Part shown: positions 31,948 through 44,683 of the stretch, piece by piece
How positions within the stretch are numbered: position 1 is the stretch's first letter
Layout of the letters: every line of letters begins with the position of its first letter
NCBI GenBank assembly: GCA_947359465.1
Contig: OX375872.1
Location: 128,375,337-128,439,336 of the forward strand
Direction of reading: 5' to 3'
Length of the DNA: 64,000 bases
From: Metellina segmentata
Lineage: Eukaryota; Arthropoda; Arachnida; Araneae; Tetragnathidae
Position numbers and translations under genes: made by a program
The notes under the pieces: model-generated
What the model was told of the DNA's origin: nothing
Databases searched by the model: none
The model's input: only the letters and a program-made list of their open reading frames with translations

Positions 31948-32397
31948 AGAGCCGCGGTAGCTCAGTCAGTAGAGCGTCGGGCTCGCATCAGAAGGGTTGT
32001 GGGTTCTGTCCTCGGCGGAGCCTACAATTCTGATGATTTCGAGATCGGCGCTTCGACCTGGCTAAAGACCGTCGTGTTCACTAATGGTGACTGGGGCACG
32101 TTAAATAGGTCGTGGTCACAATGTCCCCCCTGTTCCCATACCAAATCAATACCTCTGGGGGTACCTGATCAGAGGGTTATCGGCCTCTGATTGGAATCTA
32201 AATTACGATATGTGTGAGTGAATGGATGTATGAAAGGGACCTTCCTGTAAAACGGATGTGTCATGTATATCGAGCAAAGTCGGACTTCCTCCCAATGGGG
32301 CTCAATAACATGGAAGGCGCACCCTCCTCGCCTCTTGCCGTCTTCGACGGGCCTGGCACTCCTCTGGTCTGCCAGTGTAGGCATAAGAAACAACAAC
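31948..32397 (+). repeat. tRNA-derived SINE family C, full length
   Basis: Perfect 12-bp target duplication aatactttttag at 31936-31947 and 32398-32409. The 5' end is tRNA-like: box A 'tagctcagtcagtagag' and a degenerate box B 'gggttctgtcc'. The body ('gtcgtgttcactaatgg', 'gggcctggcactcctctgg') is unrelated to body 1, and the tail is (CAA)n. One copy in this window. Confidence 0.9.
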
Positions 32398-32409
32398 AAT
32401 ACTTTTTAG

Positions 32410-32890
32410 TATGCAGTGAAGGCATTAATATATACCTTGTAGAAATGAGATCTTCGCAAGGAATAGCTCTTCTTGAAACTTGAATCTAATTTTTTACAGC
32501 ATTCAGTGATTCTAACTAAATAAAACAAACAACCATGTAATTAAATGTCACAGAAAACAAGTAAAATTATTCGATGATAAAGGTAATTAAGTTCTAAATG
32601 CTATACCCTATGAACAGCAGAAATGTTTCTGTAAACACATTTTTTACCGTTTATCTTTAATACTCGTTCATACTAAATGAAGCAGTTAAAATAGAAACAG
32701 CAAACAAGAAAATGAACTACAGTACAACGTTTACGGAAATAAAAGCAAACAAAAAACCTTTTAAGCCTATACATAAGTGTACTAAGTAATATAGTAGTTA
32801 ATAGTACATACTAAACTTAAATATTAAGATTCATTCTCTTACCTTGCTCGCCATCGCCAAGCTGCTTTCGTTTCAAACTTACTCTCTTTT
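32410..32890. other. AT-rich spacer
   Basis: Nothing recognised. Confidence 0.4.
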
Positions 32891-32894
32891 CTCG

Positions 32895-32985
32895 GATCTT
32901 ATCCTTTGGTTTTGATACCGGACCGTCGCCAACAGCCCATGTGCTGCTCCAGTGCAACATTAATTAAATATCTTCCTGCCATATT
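32895..32985 (+). repeat. SINE body 1 fragment
   Basis: 'accggaccgtcgccaac', 'catgtgctgctccagtgc' and 'attaattaaatatc'. Confidence 0.7.
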
Positions 32986-32989
32986 TTGT

Positions 32990-33650
32990 TTTCCAGGAGA
33001 AAATATAACACACACATTGTCTCCAAAGTAATCTTTAAAGACAATAACTAATATATACGAATTCATATCCTGAATTATGGCGCCGCAGTAGCGCGGTTCA
33101 AAGATTAACGGATTAGCGATCGGAGGGTCAAGTTCAAATCATACCATCAACCACCGTGTACAAAGGGGCTAGTGAACATTAAAACTTTTGTGGCCCAAAA
33201 TGACCTCACGTTGGAGTGGTGTGGAAGTTCGTAGAGTGGGATGCTAGCTCAGGTGTTGCCTCATCTGACCGTGGTTTAAAATTACGCGTTGTCCTCGTTT
33301 CTTGCCCTTGGAGGATTGACCCCAGACCGTTGCCAATAGCCCGTTTCGTTTCTCCAGTACGTTAATTAATATACCTACCTTGAACAATGTCACTCCATCT
33401 CGAGAAAAGCGATTGCTTTACTTGTTTTGCTTACACTTGCTATTACAGCTTAAAAATCGAGAATTATAAAATACTTTACCTGTATTAATAAAATTATGAA
33501 TGAATTCAAATAGTGCGAGGTTAGTTTCCGGGTTTTATGGCACAAAGACCATATCCGACCATGCAACGAAAATTTATATTTTGGAGTGTTTGTACGAGGT
33601 GAAGCAACTAGGACAGATCCATAACTTTTTTTAATAGGTCACTTTAACCC
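32990..33650 (+). repeat. Segment duplicated next to MATH gene 2
   Basis: 'gagaaaagcgattgctttac', 'gcttacacttgct', 'gcgaggttagtttccggg' and 'acgaggtgaagcaactagga' match 44180-44690 in order. A SINE (33080-33383) interrupts only this copy. Confidence 0.7.
33080..33383 (+). repeat. tRNA-derived SINE, head B plus body 1
   Basis: Head 'gcgccgcagtagcgcgg', degenerate box B 'aagttcaaatcata', 'cctcacgttggagtgg', the conserved body, and the tail 'ttaattaatatacctacctt'. Confidence 0.75.
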
Positions 33651-33954
33651 TCCAAACGTTTTAGACCAAAGATCTCATTCAAGAAGATCTAACTTATTCG
33701 ACTAATGACTTAACTCCATCATGGTATACCGACCATACGAAATATTTACGGTAAACAAAATTTCCCAAACGTGAAAAATGACCAAATGAGAAAAGGAATT
33801 TTTTTTTTTTGCAATGCGAAACAGAAATTTTGAGCTATGAAATGCACCACGCAGGTGCTACTCTAAAAAAAGTTTTTTTGAAGTTAGAGGTAATGAAAGT
33901 GTAAAAAAGTGAATTTAAACTGCTTCTTTTCCTTGATTTCAAACTTCCTAAAGG

Positions 33955-36420
<2,466 letters not shown>

Positions 36421-37257
36421 ATTAAAAATCTTAAATGAAAAATGCAGTGCTATAAGAGAAATAAAATTTACATTGTCCTATTAACGCATTACAAACAAGC
36501 ATGTTTCGCAAATTATGAATGCAACAGTGTGACAGTGTGCCAAATTTCATTCTGTAACGCTGTATCCCCATCTGAAATAGCTTGTAACAAAATTTTTATG
36601 ACTACAAAATGTGAATTTAGATCCATTTTAACTCAATAGAACCTAAACATGATTAGCTTTAATACCAAATATTATTCATTATAAAAAAAAGCACCACTCA
36701 AGAATAAAGAAAATTTAATTAAATACAAAATTTAATTTTTGACATGCAAAAATAGAGATTTCCTTATAAAAAAGTAACTAATGATGCAAATTCTTCCAAA
36801 ACACGGATTTCTGGGAAAACAAGATTATAAACAAATTGGATTTAGTTTTGCTACCACTTAAAAATGAAATTCATTGTAACACTGTACCCCATGTAACACT
36901 GCTCCCCATCTTCCCCTATATGCTCAAAAATAAGACAAAATTTAAATGAAGGTACAAATTTCTTTTTATTAAGCATATTATCTATTAAAATCAGCAAATA
37001 GGTATATTATATAGACATCAGTTGCCAGAATAATTTTGATCCAGGAAAGATAGAATTAAAAACTGAAATTGGATAACAAATATTAAAAATGTCAAGACGT
37101 AGTCAATATAAAATATCAGCTATATACAAAGACGTTTTAGATTATACACGTTTTAAAAACTGAATTATTTTAAATAGCAATTTGATTATTAAATCATTCA
37201 GTGCGTAAATACATTTCGATACTATGAAGATTTCAAATAAATTTAAAACCTTACTTT
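36421..37257. other. AT-rich 3' flank of MATH gene 1
   Basis: No coding signal. A minus-strand AATAAA near 36963 could be a poly-A signal, but it is not supported further. Confidence 0.35.
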
Positions 37258-37329
37258 TTATATACTAGTCTTTCTCAAGCTGCCTGAAATGTCATTCTTA
37301 AAACCTCCGTTTAAAAAGTCTTTAAGGAA

Positions 37330-37532
37330 ATTAAAAAACTGCAGACATTTTTCATTTAAAAATCTCAGCAATATCTCCGAGTGCGCGATTATAATCTTTA
37401 AAGCTGATGGTAGAATCTTCGTGGCCGATGGTGTAATCTCACTTATACTAATCTCCGTGATTGGAATCTTTAAAGCTGATGACAGACATTTACCTCCCAA
37501 GTATGGAATCTCCCACGGCAAGACCTCCCGAT
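37330..37532 (-). pseudogene. Decayed repeat tail downstream of MATH gene 1
   Basis: Past the stop of the MATH gene, other minus-strand frames read SFKDSNHGD and GHEDSTISFKD, resembling the SLKDSGHGDSGGD segment just before the stop. Their spacing and D-S pattern fit diverged copies of the 12-residue unit, now out of frame. Confidence 0.5.
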
Positions 37533-38726
37533 TCAGGAAATACAATCTCCCCCGGAGTCTCCATGTCCAGAATCTTTAAGGCTAGTAAAAGGAACTTCGT
37601 GCTCAGGGGTAGAATCATGGACACCAGAATCTCCGCGCACTAGAAAGGAATCTACTTGCTCATGAGCACAATCTTTAAATTCAATGCTATAATCTCCTCG
37701 AGAATCATACAAGATGGGAGGGTGGAAAGTACAAGAGTGGCTAGATAAAGTGGGAGGATAAGAGAGGCCGGATTGTATGCAAGATGAGGTGATAGGGCTT
37801 TTCGAAATCATTGGGAGTCCATAGTAGCGCATGTCACATTCATCGTCGTGGCTCCACCAAAACTCAAATTCAAATCTTAAAGTTAAACCGTCATTGTGAA
37901 AAGCAAACCTTTCTGTTTTCAGTTTTTCCTCATCTACACGATATGGGAAATACCAAGGGAGGCCAGTATCGTACCAATATTGAATAGGGCAATCATCTGT
38001 CATATTAAAAAGTAATTCTCCGTGGACATCGATTATCGCGATCGTACATATAAGCCGGCCCAATTTTTTCAGATCGACGGGACTTGTTGATATTTTCACA
38101 TGATCAATGGACTTGGTTCCGGATTTCAAAACGAGATCTAAAGTTAAAACAATTTGCCCACGTAAAGGTGGAGGAAGATAGACGACATAACGCAGTGACG
38201 GTGGCAGCGTGAAGTAATAATCTATCAGCCAACTGAAGGACACGCGTTCCTTCGTAAAAATTGTAGAAATGAAGCATTGGACAGGTCGCATCGGTAAAAC
38301 CACTTGCCAAATACAGCAACGAACAGTCAAAATGTTGTTCTCCAAAAACAGAGGAATTTCATTCTTGAAGACATTACCAGCACGCAAGAACTTTTCATAC
38401 TTGTAATAGTGTCCTATCGGAAAAATGTGATTTTTTACTACCTTCGCTCGTCGTGGCAAAATTCCAGGGGTGAGCAATGACAGTTCAAAATCCACTGCAA
38501 CAGTCTTGGGTCCTCCTTCGCTTCTGTAAATATATAGTGACACATATCCTTCAGCCCCCAGGTATAAGCCTAACCTCCAACATGTAGTGTCTAGAAATTC
38601 CAGGTTGAACTCTGGGCTCTCAACAGCGTTTATCCGGTAGTATTCTGTGGGATAGTGAATTCTCCAGACGGTGGTGAAAGGAATTACAGGACAAGCTGGG
38701 CATATTACCTTCGCAATTTCAGCCAT
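37533..38726 (-). CDS. Double-MATH-domain protein, gene 1 (397 aa, short tail)
   Basis: Intronless from ATG at 38726. MATH (TRAF-like) domain 1 spans about residues 17-140: FTTVWRI, SPEF, CWRLGLYL, VSLYIYR, FELSLL and LTVRCCIW match the SPOP-type strand pattern. A second, more divergent MATH copy covers about 152-292 (FTKERVSFSW ... LICTIAIIDVHG ... LTLRFEFEFWW). MATH domains usually bind short Ser/Thr-rich peptides; SPOP-type proteins then carry a BTB domain for cullin-3, which is absent here. The C-terminal 90 residues are polar and contain one 12-residue unit, DSGVHDSTPEHE, matching the register of the arrays in genes 2 and 3. Function unknown; family call is from pattern recognition only. 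Confidence 0.8.
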   Translation of the reverse strand: MAEIAKVICPACPVIPFTTVWRIHYPTEYYRINAVESPEFNLEFLDTTCWRLGLYLGAEGYVSLYIYRSEGGPKTVAVDFELSLLTPGILPRRAKVVKNHIFPIGHYYKYEKFLRAGNVFKNEIPLFLENNILTVRCCIWQVVLPMRPVQCFISTIFTKERVSFSWLIDYYFTLPPSLRYVVYLPPPLRGQIVLTLDLVLKSGTKSIDHVKISTSPVDLKKLGRLICTIAIIDVHGELLFNMTDDCPIQYWYDTGLPWYFPYRVDEEKLKTERFAFHNDGLTLRFEFEFWWSHDDECDMRYYGLPMISKSPITSSCIQSGLSYPPTLSSHSCTFHPPILYDSRGDYSIEFKDCAHEQVDSFLVRGDSGVHDSTPEHEVPFTSLKDSGHGDSGGDCIS

Positions 38727-38850
38727 TTGCAGAACTCACTCTCAGCAAGTGTGTAGACGTGTACCAGCCTTTGAAAGGTCGTTCACGATGGAAATATCCT
38801 TTTGGTGAGTATGCTTATATTCATCTGAAGTTGCCATCTTTTCTCGTATT

Positions 38851-38887
38851 GAGCATGCGCGAACTTTACGATTTGCATGAGCTATGC
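38851..38887 (-). promoter_or_regulatory. Conserved upstream block of MATH gene 1
   Basis: The plus strand reads 'gagcatgcgcgaactttacg' then 'atttgcatgagctatgc', 127 bp before the start codon. Nearly the same block precedes gene 2, and its core also precedes gene 3. On the gene strand it contains CGCGCATGC, close to an NRF-1-type palindrome. Confidence 0.5.
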
Positions 38888-38911
38888 AGCAAATGAGTTC
38901 GGCTTCGTATA

Positions 38912-39215
38912 GGTGGGTAGGTATTTTAACTAACGTTGCACTGGAGCAACACAACGGGCTACTGGCGACGGTCCGGGATCCAACCTGAAGGAAAATATTC
39001 GAGGAAACATCAACATAATTTTGAACCCTCGAGGTCACATCTGATCCAGCACCCAACACTTCCGACTTCCACACCACGGCAAATTGAAGTTATTTGAGGC
39101 CACGATAGATTTAAAGTGCACCCATTTGTACACGATGGTTGGATTCGAAGTCGCAACCCCTCGGTTGCTAATCCATTACTCTTCCAACCGGGCTTCCTCG
39201 TCATCTGACTGTGGT
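38912..39215 (-). repeat. tRNA-derived SINE, head B plus body 1
   Basis: Tail 'aggtgggtaggtatttta' at 38912, body, then a head near 39150-39196 ('gttggattcgaagtcgc', 'cttccaaccgggc') in reverse. Confidence 0.75.
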
Positions 39216-40568
39216 TCAAAATTTCATGGTGTTGTCCTCAGTTAATTCCCTTTGGGATTGATCCCAGACCGTTGTCAATAGCCAGTGCGATGTTAATTAA
39301 CAACCTAACAGCATTGTCGCATGTTTCAATTAAGTAATTTAATTAACGTCACAGTGGAGCAATACACGTTATAGACGGATAATTTGGACATTTTAACTAA
39401 TGTCGCATAAAGCAACGCAAAGGGCTATTGACGACGGTCCGAGATCAATCCCCTAAGGGAAAGATCCGAGGACAACACCACGTAAGTTAAGGGTATTGAC
39501 GAGGTTCGGGAATCAGGTCAGGCACCCCGATCTCCACACTTGCACACCACGAAGGTAGGCAAGTATTTTAATTAACGTCATACTATAGCAATACAACTGG
39601 CTACGGTCCAGGATCAAGCCCAAAATTAAAGATCCTAGGTATAGGTATTTTTTAATTAACGTTACACTAGGTAATGGTAATTTTAGTTAACGTCGTACTA
39701 GAGCAACACAACGGGCTATTGACGACGGTCCGGGATCAGTCCCTTAAGGGAAAGATCCGAGGACAACACCTCGTAATTTTGAACCACGGTCAGATGACGA
39801 AGCAACACCTGAGCTGGCACCCCACTCTCCAAACTTCCACGCCAACCCAACGTGAGGACTTTCGGCCTCTACACCATACGTTTACAAACATCCATGCCCA
39901 GACCCGGATTCGAACCAGGAACCTTCCGATCTAGAGGCTAACAGCTTAACCACTATACCGGTTGGTCGGCTGGGGCAATACAACGGCTATTATTGTCGCT
40001 CCGAGATCAACCCGAATAAAAAGATCAGAGAACAACACGTACTTTAGAACCACGGTCAGATAACGAGGCCACACCATAGCTGGCACTCCTCTCTCCTAAC
40101 TCCCACACCACGCAAGCGTGAAGACATTTGAGGCCACGACAGATTTAACCCCCCCCCCTCCTTTGTACACGACAATCTTTGGTAAGGTAAGAACTCACAA
40201 CCGGGCTACCGCTAAAGAACCGAGGATAACACCACGTAATTTTCAACCATGGTCAGATTACGTGGCGATGGTCCTGTATCAAAGCCGAAGGGAAAATCCG
40301 AGGACACCTTGTAATTTTGAACCATGGTAAATTGACGAGAACACCTGAGCTGTCACCATCTCTTCAAACTTCCACACCACGCCAACACGCCCGAAGCTCC
40401 TTTCGATACAATCGGATCTTTCCCTTAAGGGATTGATCCCGGACCGTTGCTCTAGTACGATATTAATTAAAATTACCTTACCATTCCCGAAGGGGTAGGT
40501 AAGGGAATTAACGTCGCACTGGAGCAACACAACGGGTTATTTGCGACAATCCGGGATCAATAACAAAG
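39216..40568. repeat. Cluster of broken SINE copies
   Basis: Plus-strand body 1 piece at 39225-39310; minus pieces at about 39345-39530, 39550-39640, 39671-39970 (head A, near full length), 39995-40200 and 40220-40420; plus piece 40400-40480; minus piece 40500-40560. Many stop in mid-body, which points to repeated nested insertions and deletions. No gene. Confidence 0.7.
39671..39970 (-). repeat. SINE A, near full length with internal deletion
   Basis: Runs from the tail 'gtaatggtaattttagtta' to the head 'ccactataccggttggtcgg', with box B 'ggattcgaacc'. About 35 bp are missing between 'ggactttcggcc' and 'tctacaccat'. Confidence 0.85.
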
Positions 40569-40901
40569 TAATGGTAATGGTAATTTTAGTTAACGTCGTA
40601 CTAGAGCAACACAACGGGCTATTGACGACGGTCCGGGATCAGTCCCTTAAGGGAAAGAACCGAGGACAACACTTCGTAATTTTGAACCACGGTCAGATGA
40701 CGAAGCAACACCTGAGCTGGCACCCCACTCTCCAAACTTCCACACCAACCCAACGTGAGGACTTTCGGCCACGACAGATTTAAGGTGCACCAGCCGCCTC
40801 TACACCATGCGCTTACAAACATCCATGCCCGGACCAGGATTTGAACCAGGAACCTTCCGATCTAGAGGCTAACACCTTAACCACTATGCCGGTTGGTCGG
40901 C
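40569..40901 (-). repeat. SINE A inserted into another SINE
   Basis: Full length, flanked by ataacaaag at 40560-40568 and 40902-40910. The host on both sides is body 1 of another SINE ('ccgggatca' before, 'ggaaagatccgaggac' after). Confidence 0.88.
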
Positions 40902-41126
40902 ATAACAAAGGGAAAGATCCGAGGACACTAGTCAGATGATGGCGATCCCGAAGGGTAATGGTCCGATTTTGATGAGATTACCGTTAGTAATTTCTATATT
41001 GTACAGTAGTTATATATAAAAACGACTTACCCGATTGCAATTGTACAATTTATATCGCAGAACAAAAAACTGAAGGTAGTAATCGATAAGTATAAATGTT
41101 TTCAACAAATATTAATATGTAACATT

Positions 41127-41402
41127 TGTCTAAAGGGCCGTCTTCATTTTAAATTGGGTGCGTGCTCCCATAATTTCAATAAGAACTCCCTTCTGTTTGG
41201 TCATGAATTGAGCCAGACAAATTAAACTAAGTGGACTGTATAAAACGAAACAAAAAGTTTATTGAAAACTTAAATTCTGATGAAGTAATGAGCTGACCAT
41301 ACCGACCGTAGCCTGGCTAATCCAAATCCAGTCTTAATCTCCTCCTCGATACCTCCTTCTTTCTCTTCATTTCACAGAGGGCGCTGCGCTTACGCGCCAA
41401 CA
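41127..41402 (-). repeat. 3' LTR of the BEL/Pao element
   Basis: 276 bp with TG...CA ends. On the minus strand it starts tgttggcgcgtaagcgc right after a purine run (acgggggacgg) that fits a polypurine tract, and contains AATAAA about two-thirds along. No second LTR in the window. Confidence 0.75.
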
Positions 41403-43547
41403 TACCGTCCCCCGTTGCGATGTTATAAACATCCAACAATTGTGGTCCACGATTTGTATTATGAATTCAGAAATCAACATTTTTTCATCAAAATTTCACA
41501 CTAAGAGAACATAATTGATTTTGTAGTCCTATCCAATGTGACTTACAGAAAATGCTACTTGACAGACAAAATACACTTAATAACACTATTTACCACACTG
41601 AAAATTGACGTAGATACTTAATCAAACAATGCAAACACAAAGGAAATTTTACACAGAAATCAGTTTGATTTTTTTTCCTTGGTAAAACACACAATTTAGA
41701 GATGGGACGCTTGAAAACACCATCTTAAGTTTTCAAGCTGACCACACGAATTTTATTGTCTCTACCTGAAAAAAGTTCCAAAATACGTCCCATGGACCAA
41801 TTACAAATAGCTAAATTATCCTTCGATCAGAACAAGATCGCCAATTTTAATGTTATATTTCAAAATACCATTTACTTCTTTGATTGAGATTACTTAGGTA
41901 ATCATTAGACCATCTTTTCCAAATTAGTTTAACCAATTTCGTCAATTTTTGCCAAGAAATGAGTCTATTGACAGGAATACTGATCCAAAGAAGTTTCTAC
42001 AATCGAGTTGATCAGCCTCCCGATCAGGAAATGGCCAGGTGTCAAAATTTCTAGGTCCTCAATATTTGAGGATAATTGGGCAAATGGGTCTAGAGTTTAA
42101 AATACCTTCAATTTGAACAATCACCGTCAAGAATTCCTCGTACGTTAATTTTTAATTGCCATAACTCTTTTTAAATGGTTTTTGAATGATTTGACTCCTG
42201 CCTCCCAGAGTCCACTGAAATTAGGAGCTCTGGGTAGAATAAATCTCCAGTAAATATTTTCATTTTTTAAATACTTCGATAAACTGTCATCAGGATTACA
42301 CATGCCAAGTTATAGTCTTTTCAACTCTTTACAGCCACCTTTAAAGTTTGAGGCATTATCAGTAAACAGTTTTCAACACTTTCCTCTTCTGGAAAAGAAT
42401 CTCTTAAGGCATGCAATGAACGCTTGAGAGGAAAGATCAGTAACTAATTCTAAATGTATTGATTTAGTAGAAAAACAAATAAAAATACAAACATACACTT
42501 TGTTTAAGACACCTCTACGATGTGCATTGAATTTAATTAGAAACGGACCACAAAAATCTGCACCCACACAGTTGAAAGGATAATCAGATCTTTCTTTTGG
42601 GAGCTGTCCCATTAATTGCTCAATTTATTTGGGTTTAGCCTTAAAACAAACAATACAAGCATGGACAATTTTTCTACAGATGTTTCTACTATTGACTGGC
42701 CAAAACTTTTTCCGAATAGAATACAATGATTGAGGTCCAATATGCAAACTTTTGACACGAAAATTATAACAAATCAAATCAGTAAGTTTATGTTTATCTG
42801 GTAAAATGAGAGGATGTTTCTCCCTGAAAGTTAAGGTGGAATTCTCTAACCGACCACCAACGCGTAACAAGTTGTCTCCATCAAGAAAAGGAGACAAAGC
42901 TTTAATTTTAGTATTTCCTTTAAAAGGCAAACCCTTTTTCAATAACTTGAATTCCTTTCCAAAATCTACCTTTTGAACATGATTATTTAAATAAGATTTA
43001 GCTTTGTTTAACTCTTTGGCCGTCAAAGGACCTTTCACCTTTTCTTTATCTGAACATCTGGAGTTATCAGTGAACCTGAAAATGAAACTGATAACACGTA
43101 TTAAGTTGGAATAATTGTTAGTTATACAAATAAGAGTCTAAAAAGCTAGTGTCAGTTGACAATAGAGTCACATTAGAGTCCCTTCTAAACTCTTGAAAAT
43201 AAGAATCATCGGATAAGGGATACTGTTCATCACAAAGTTCAACTGCAGTTTCGTGTATAAATGTCGGACCCTCCCATCACATTGCATAATTGACAATGCG
43301 ATCAGGGCTCAGTCCACGAGAAATGAGGTCAGCAGGGTTGTCTGCCGTTTTCACATGCTTCCAACAAAAAAATTTTTGGTGATCTCCTGAATACGTGAGA
43401 CTATGTTGGAAACAAACACTTACAATAGATGTGGTGAAGTATTGATCCACGATACCACAATCATAGAATCACTGAAGAGGTACACCTTGTCAATTTCCAA
43501 GCTGAGGGAATCTATAATTTTGAGCACAAGCTTAGAAAGAAGTTGGG

Positions 43548-43882
43548 TAATTAATTGGTAATTTTTTGTTTTTACGTCGTACTAGAGCAACACAACGGGC
43601 TATTGACGACGGTCCGGGATCAGTCCCTTAAGGGAAAGATCCGAGGACAACACCTCGTAATTTTGAACCACGGTCAGATGACGAAGCAACACCTGAGCTG
43701 GCACCCCACTCTCCAAACTTCCACGCCAACCCAACGTGAGGACTTTCGGCCACGACAGATTTAAGGTGCACCAGCCGCCTCTACACCATACGCTTACAAA
43801 CATCCATGCCCGCACCCGGATTCGAACCAGGAACCTTCCAATCTAGAGGCTAACACCTTAACCACTATACCGGTTGGTCGGC
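43548..43882 (-). repeat. SINE A inserted in the BEL/Pao element
   Basis: Perfect 13-bp target duplication gaaagaagttggg at 43535-43547 and 43883-43895. Full length with head A (box B 'ggattcgaacc') and tail 'aattaccaattaatta'-like. Insertion happened after the retroelement. Confidence 0.93.
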
Positions 43883-44100
43883 GAAAGAAGTTGGGAAGCA
43901 TAAAGTTCTAGCCGGGGAATTGTTAACACTTTTAGTGGTGCTACTCTCCATTTGCTGCACAAAAGAGTAACTTTCACCTTGTTTGATGGAGTCACGCATC
44001 GAAGATACACACAAGCACCATACGGGTCCTTTGAACTGTCACAGAACCCATAGTAATGTGCTCTCTTTAATATTCTGAGTAGACATGTCATCTCGGTGGC

Positions 44101-44683
44101 ATGCTTTGTTCATTCCAACCGCACTTATTTAAACTAGTAGTGTCTCGACACTAGGCACGGAGTGTGTGTTGGTGTTAGTTTACCACTTGCAAATACAACA
44201 TACATTGTCCAAACTAATCTTTAAAATCAATAACAAGCCTACGAGTTTCATCTCGAAAAAAGCGAATGCTTTACATGCTTTGCTTACACTTGCTTGTACA
44301 CTTTAACAAACCATAAAACTCAGATTGGAAAATATTTTACCCGTATTAACAAAAATGTGAATTTTACAAGCTTCAAATTGTGGGAGGTTAGTTTCGGGTT
44401 TTAGGGCACAAGGATTACATTCGTCCAAGGGGGCCAAACGCAAGAGACATCAAGTAATAAAAGTAACGCAAACAGCGAAAGTTTTACTAACACAGAAGAG
44501 AGAAGTACACTCAGTTAGTAATTGAACCAGCACCGCCTACAACAGGCAGGTTGTTAGCGTAGTGGCATGACATCCTAGTCGCGATAGCCCCATTCAAATG
44601 TTTAAAAATTTGCAATTTTCCGTTAGGATCTGTAAAATACACTCTTTTTATGCGCTTTTACGAGGTAAAGAAACTAGGATAAG
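44101..44683. repeat. Segment shared with 32990-33650, plus a SINE D fragment
   Basis: The stretch from 44180 to 44430 and 44640-44690 matches the 33-kb copy. A minus-strand SINE D fragment occupies about 44470-44590 ('aacacagaagagagaagtac', 'cgcctacaacaggcaggttg'). It forms the 3' flank of MATH gene 2. Confidence 0.65.

Larger units (their letters stand above)
41127..44100 (-). mobile_element. BEL/Pao LTR retrotransposon remnant with one LTR
   Basis: Minus-strand order from 5': RNase H region (HYYGFCDSSKDPYGACVYL; KVLTIPRLELYASQLL) near 43870-44080, then KVYLFSDSMIVVSWIN, NPADLISRGLSP and MWWEGP near 43270-43490. Next come the integrase zinc-binding region at 42625-43038 (LRVGGRLENSTL; FWPVNSRNICRK; ACIVCFKAKP) and the integrase core at 42373-42612 (CVGADFCGPF), then a BEL C-terminal domain near 41700-41860 (LAICNWSMGRILELFSGRD; FKRPISKLCVLP), and finally a 3' LTR. 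Gag, protease and most of the reverse transcriptase are missing; several frameshifts. A SINE splits the RNase H part. Confidence 0.88.
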
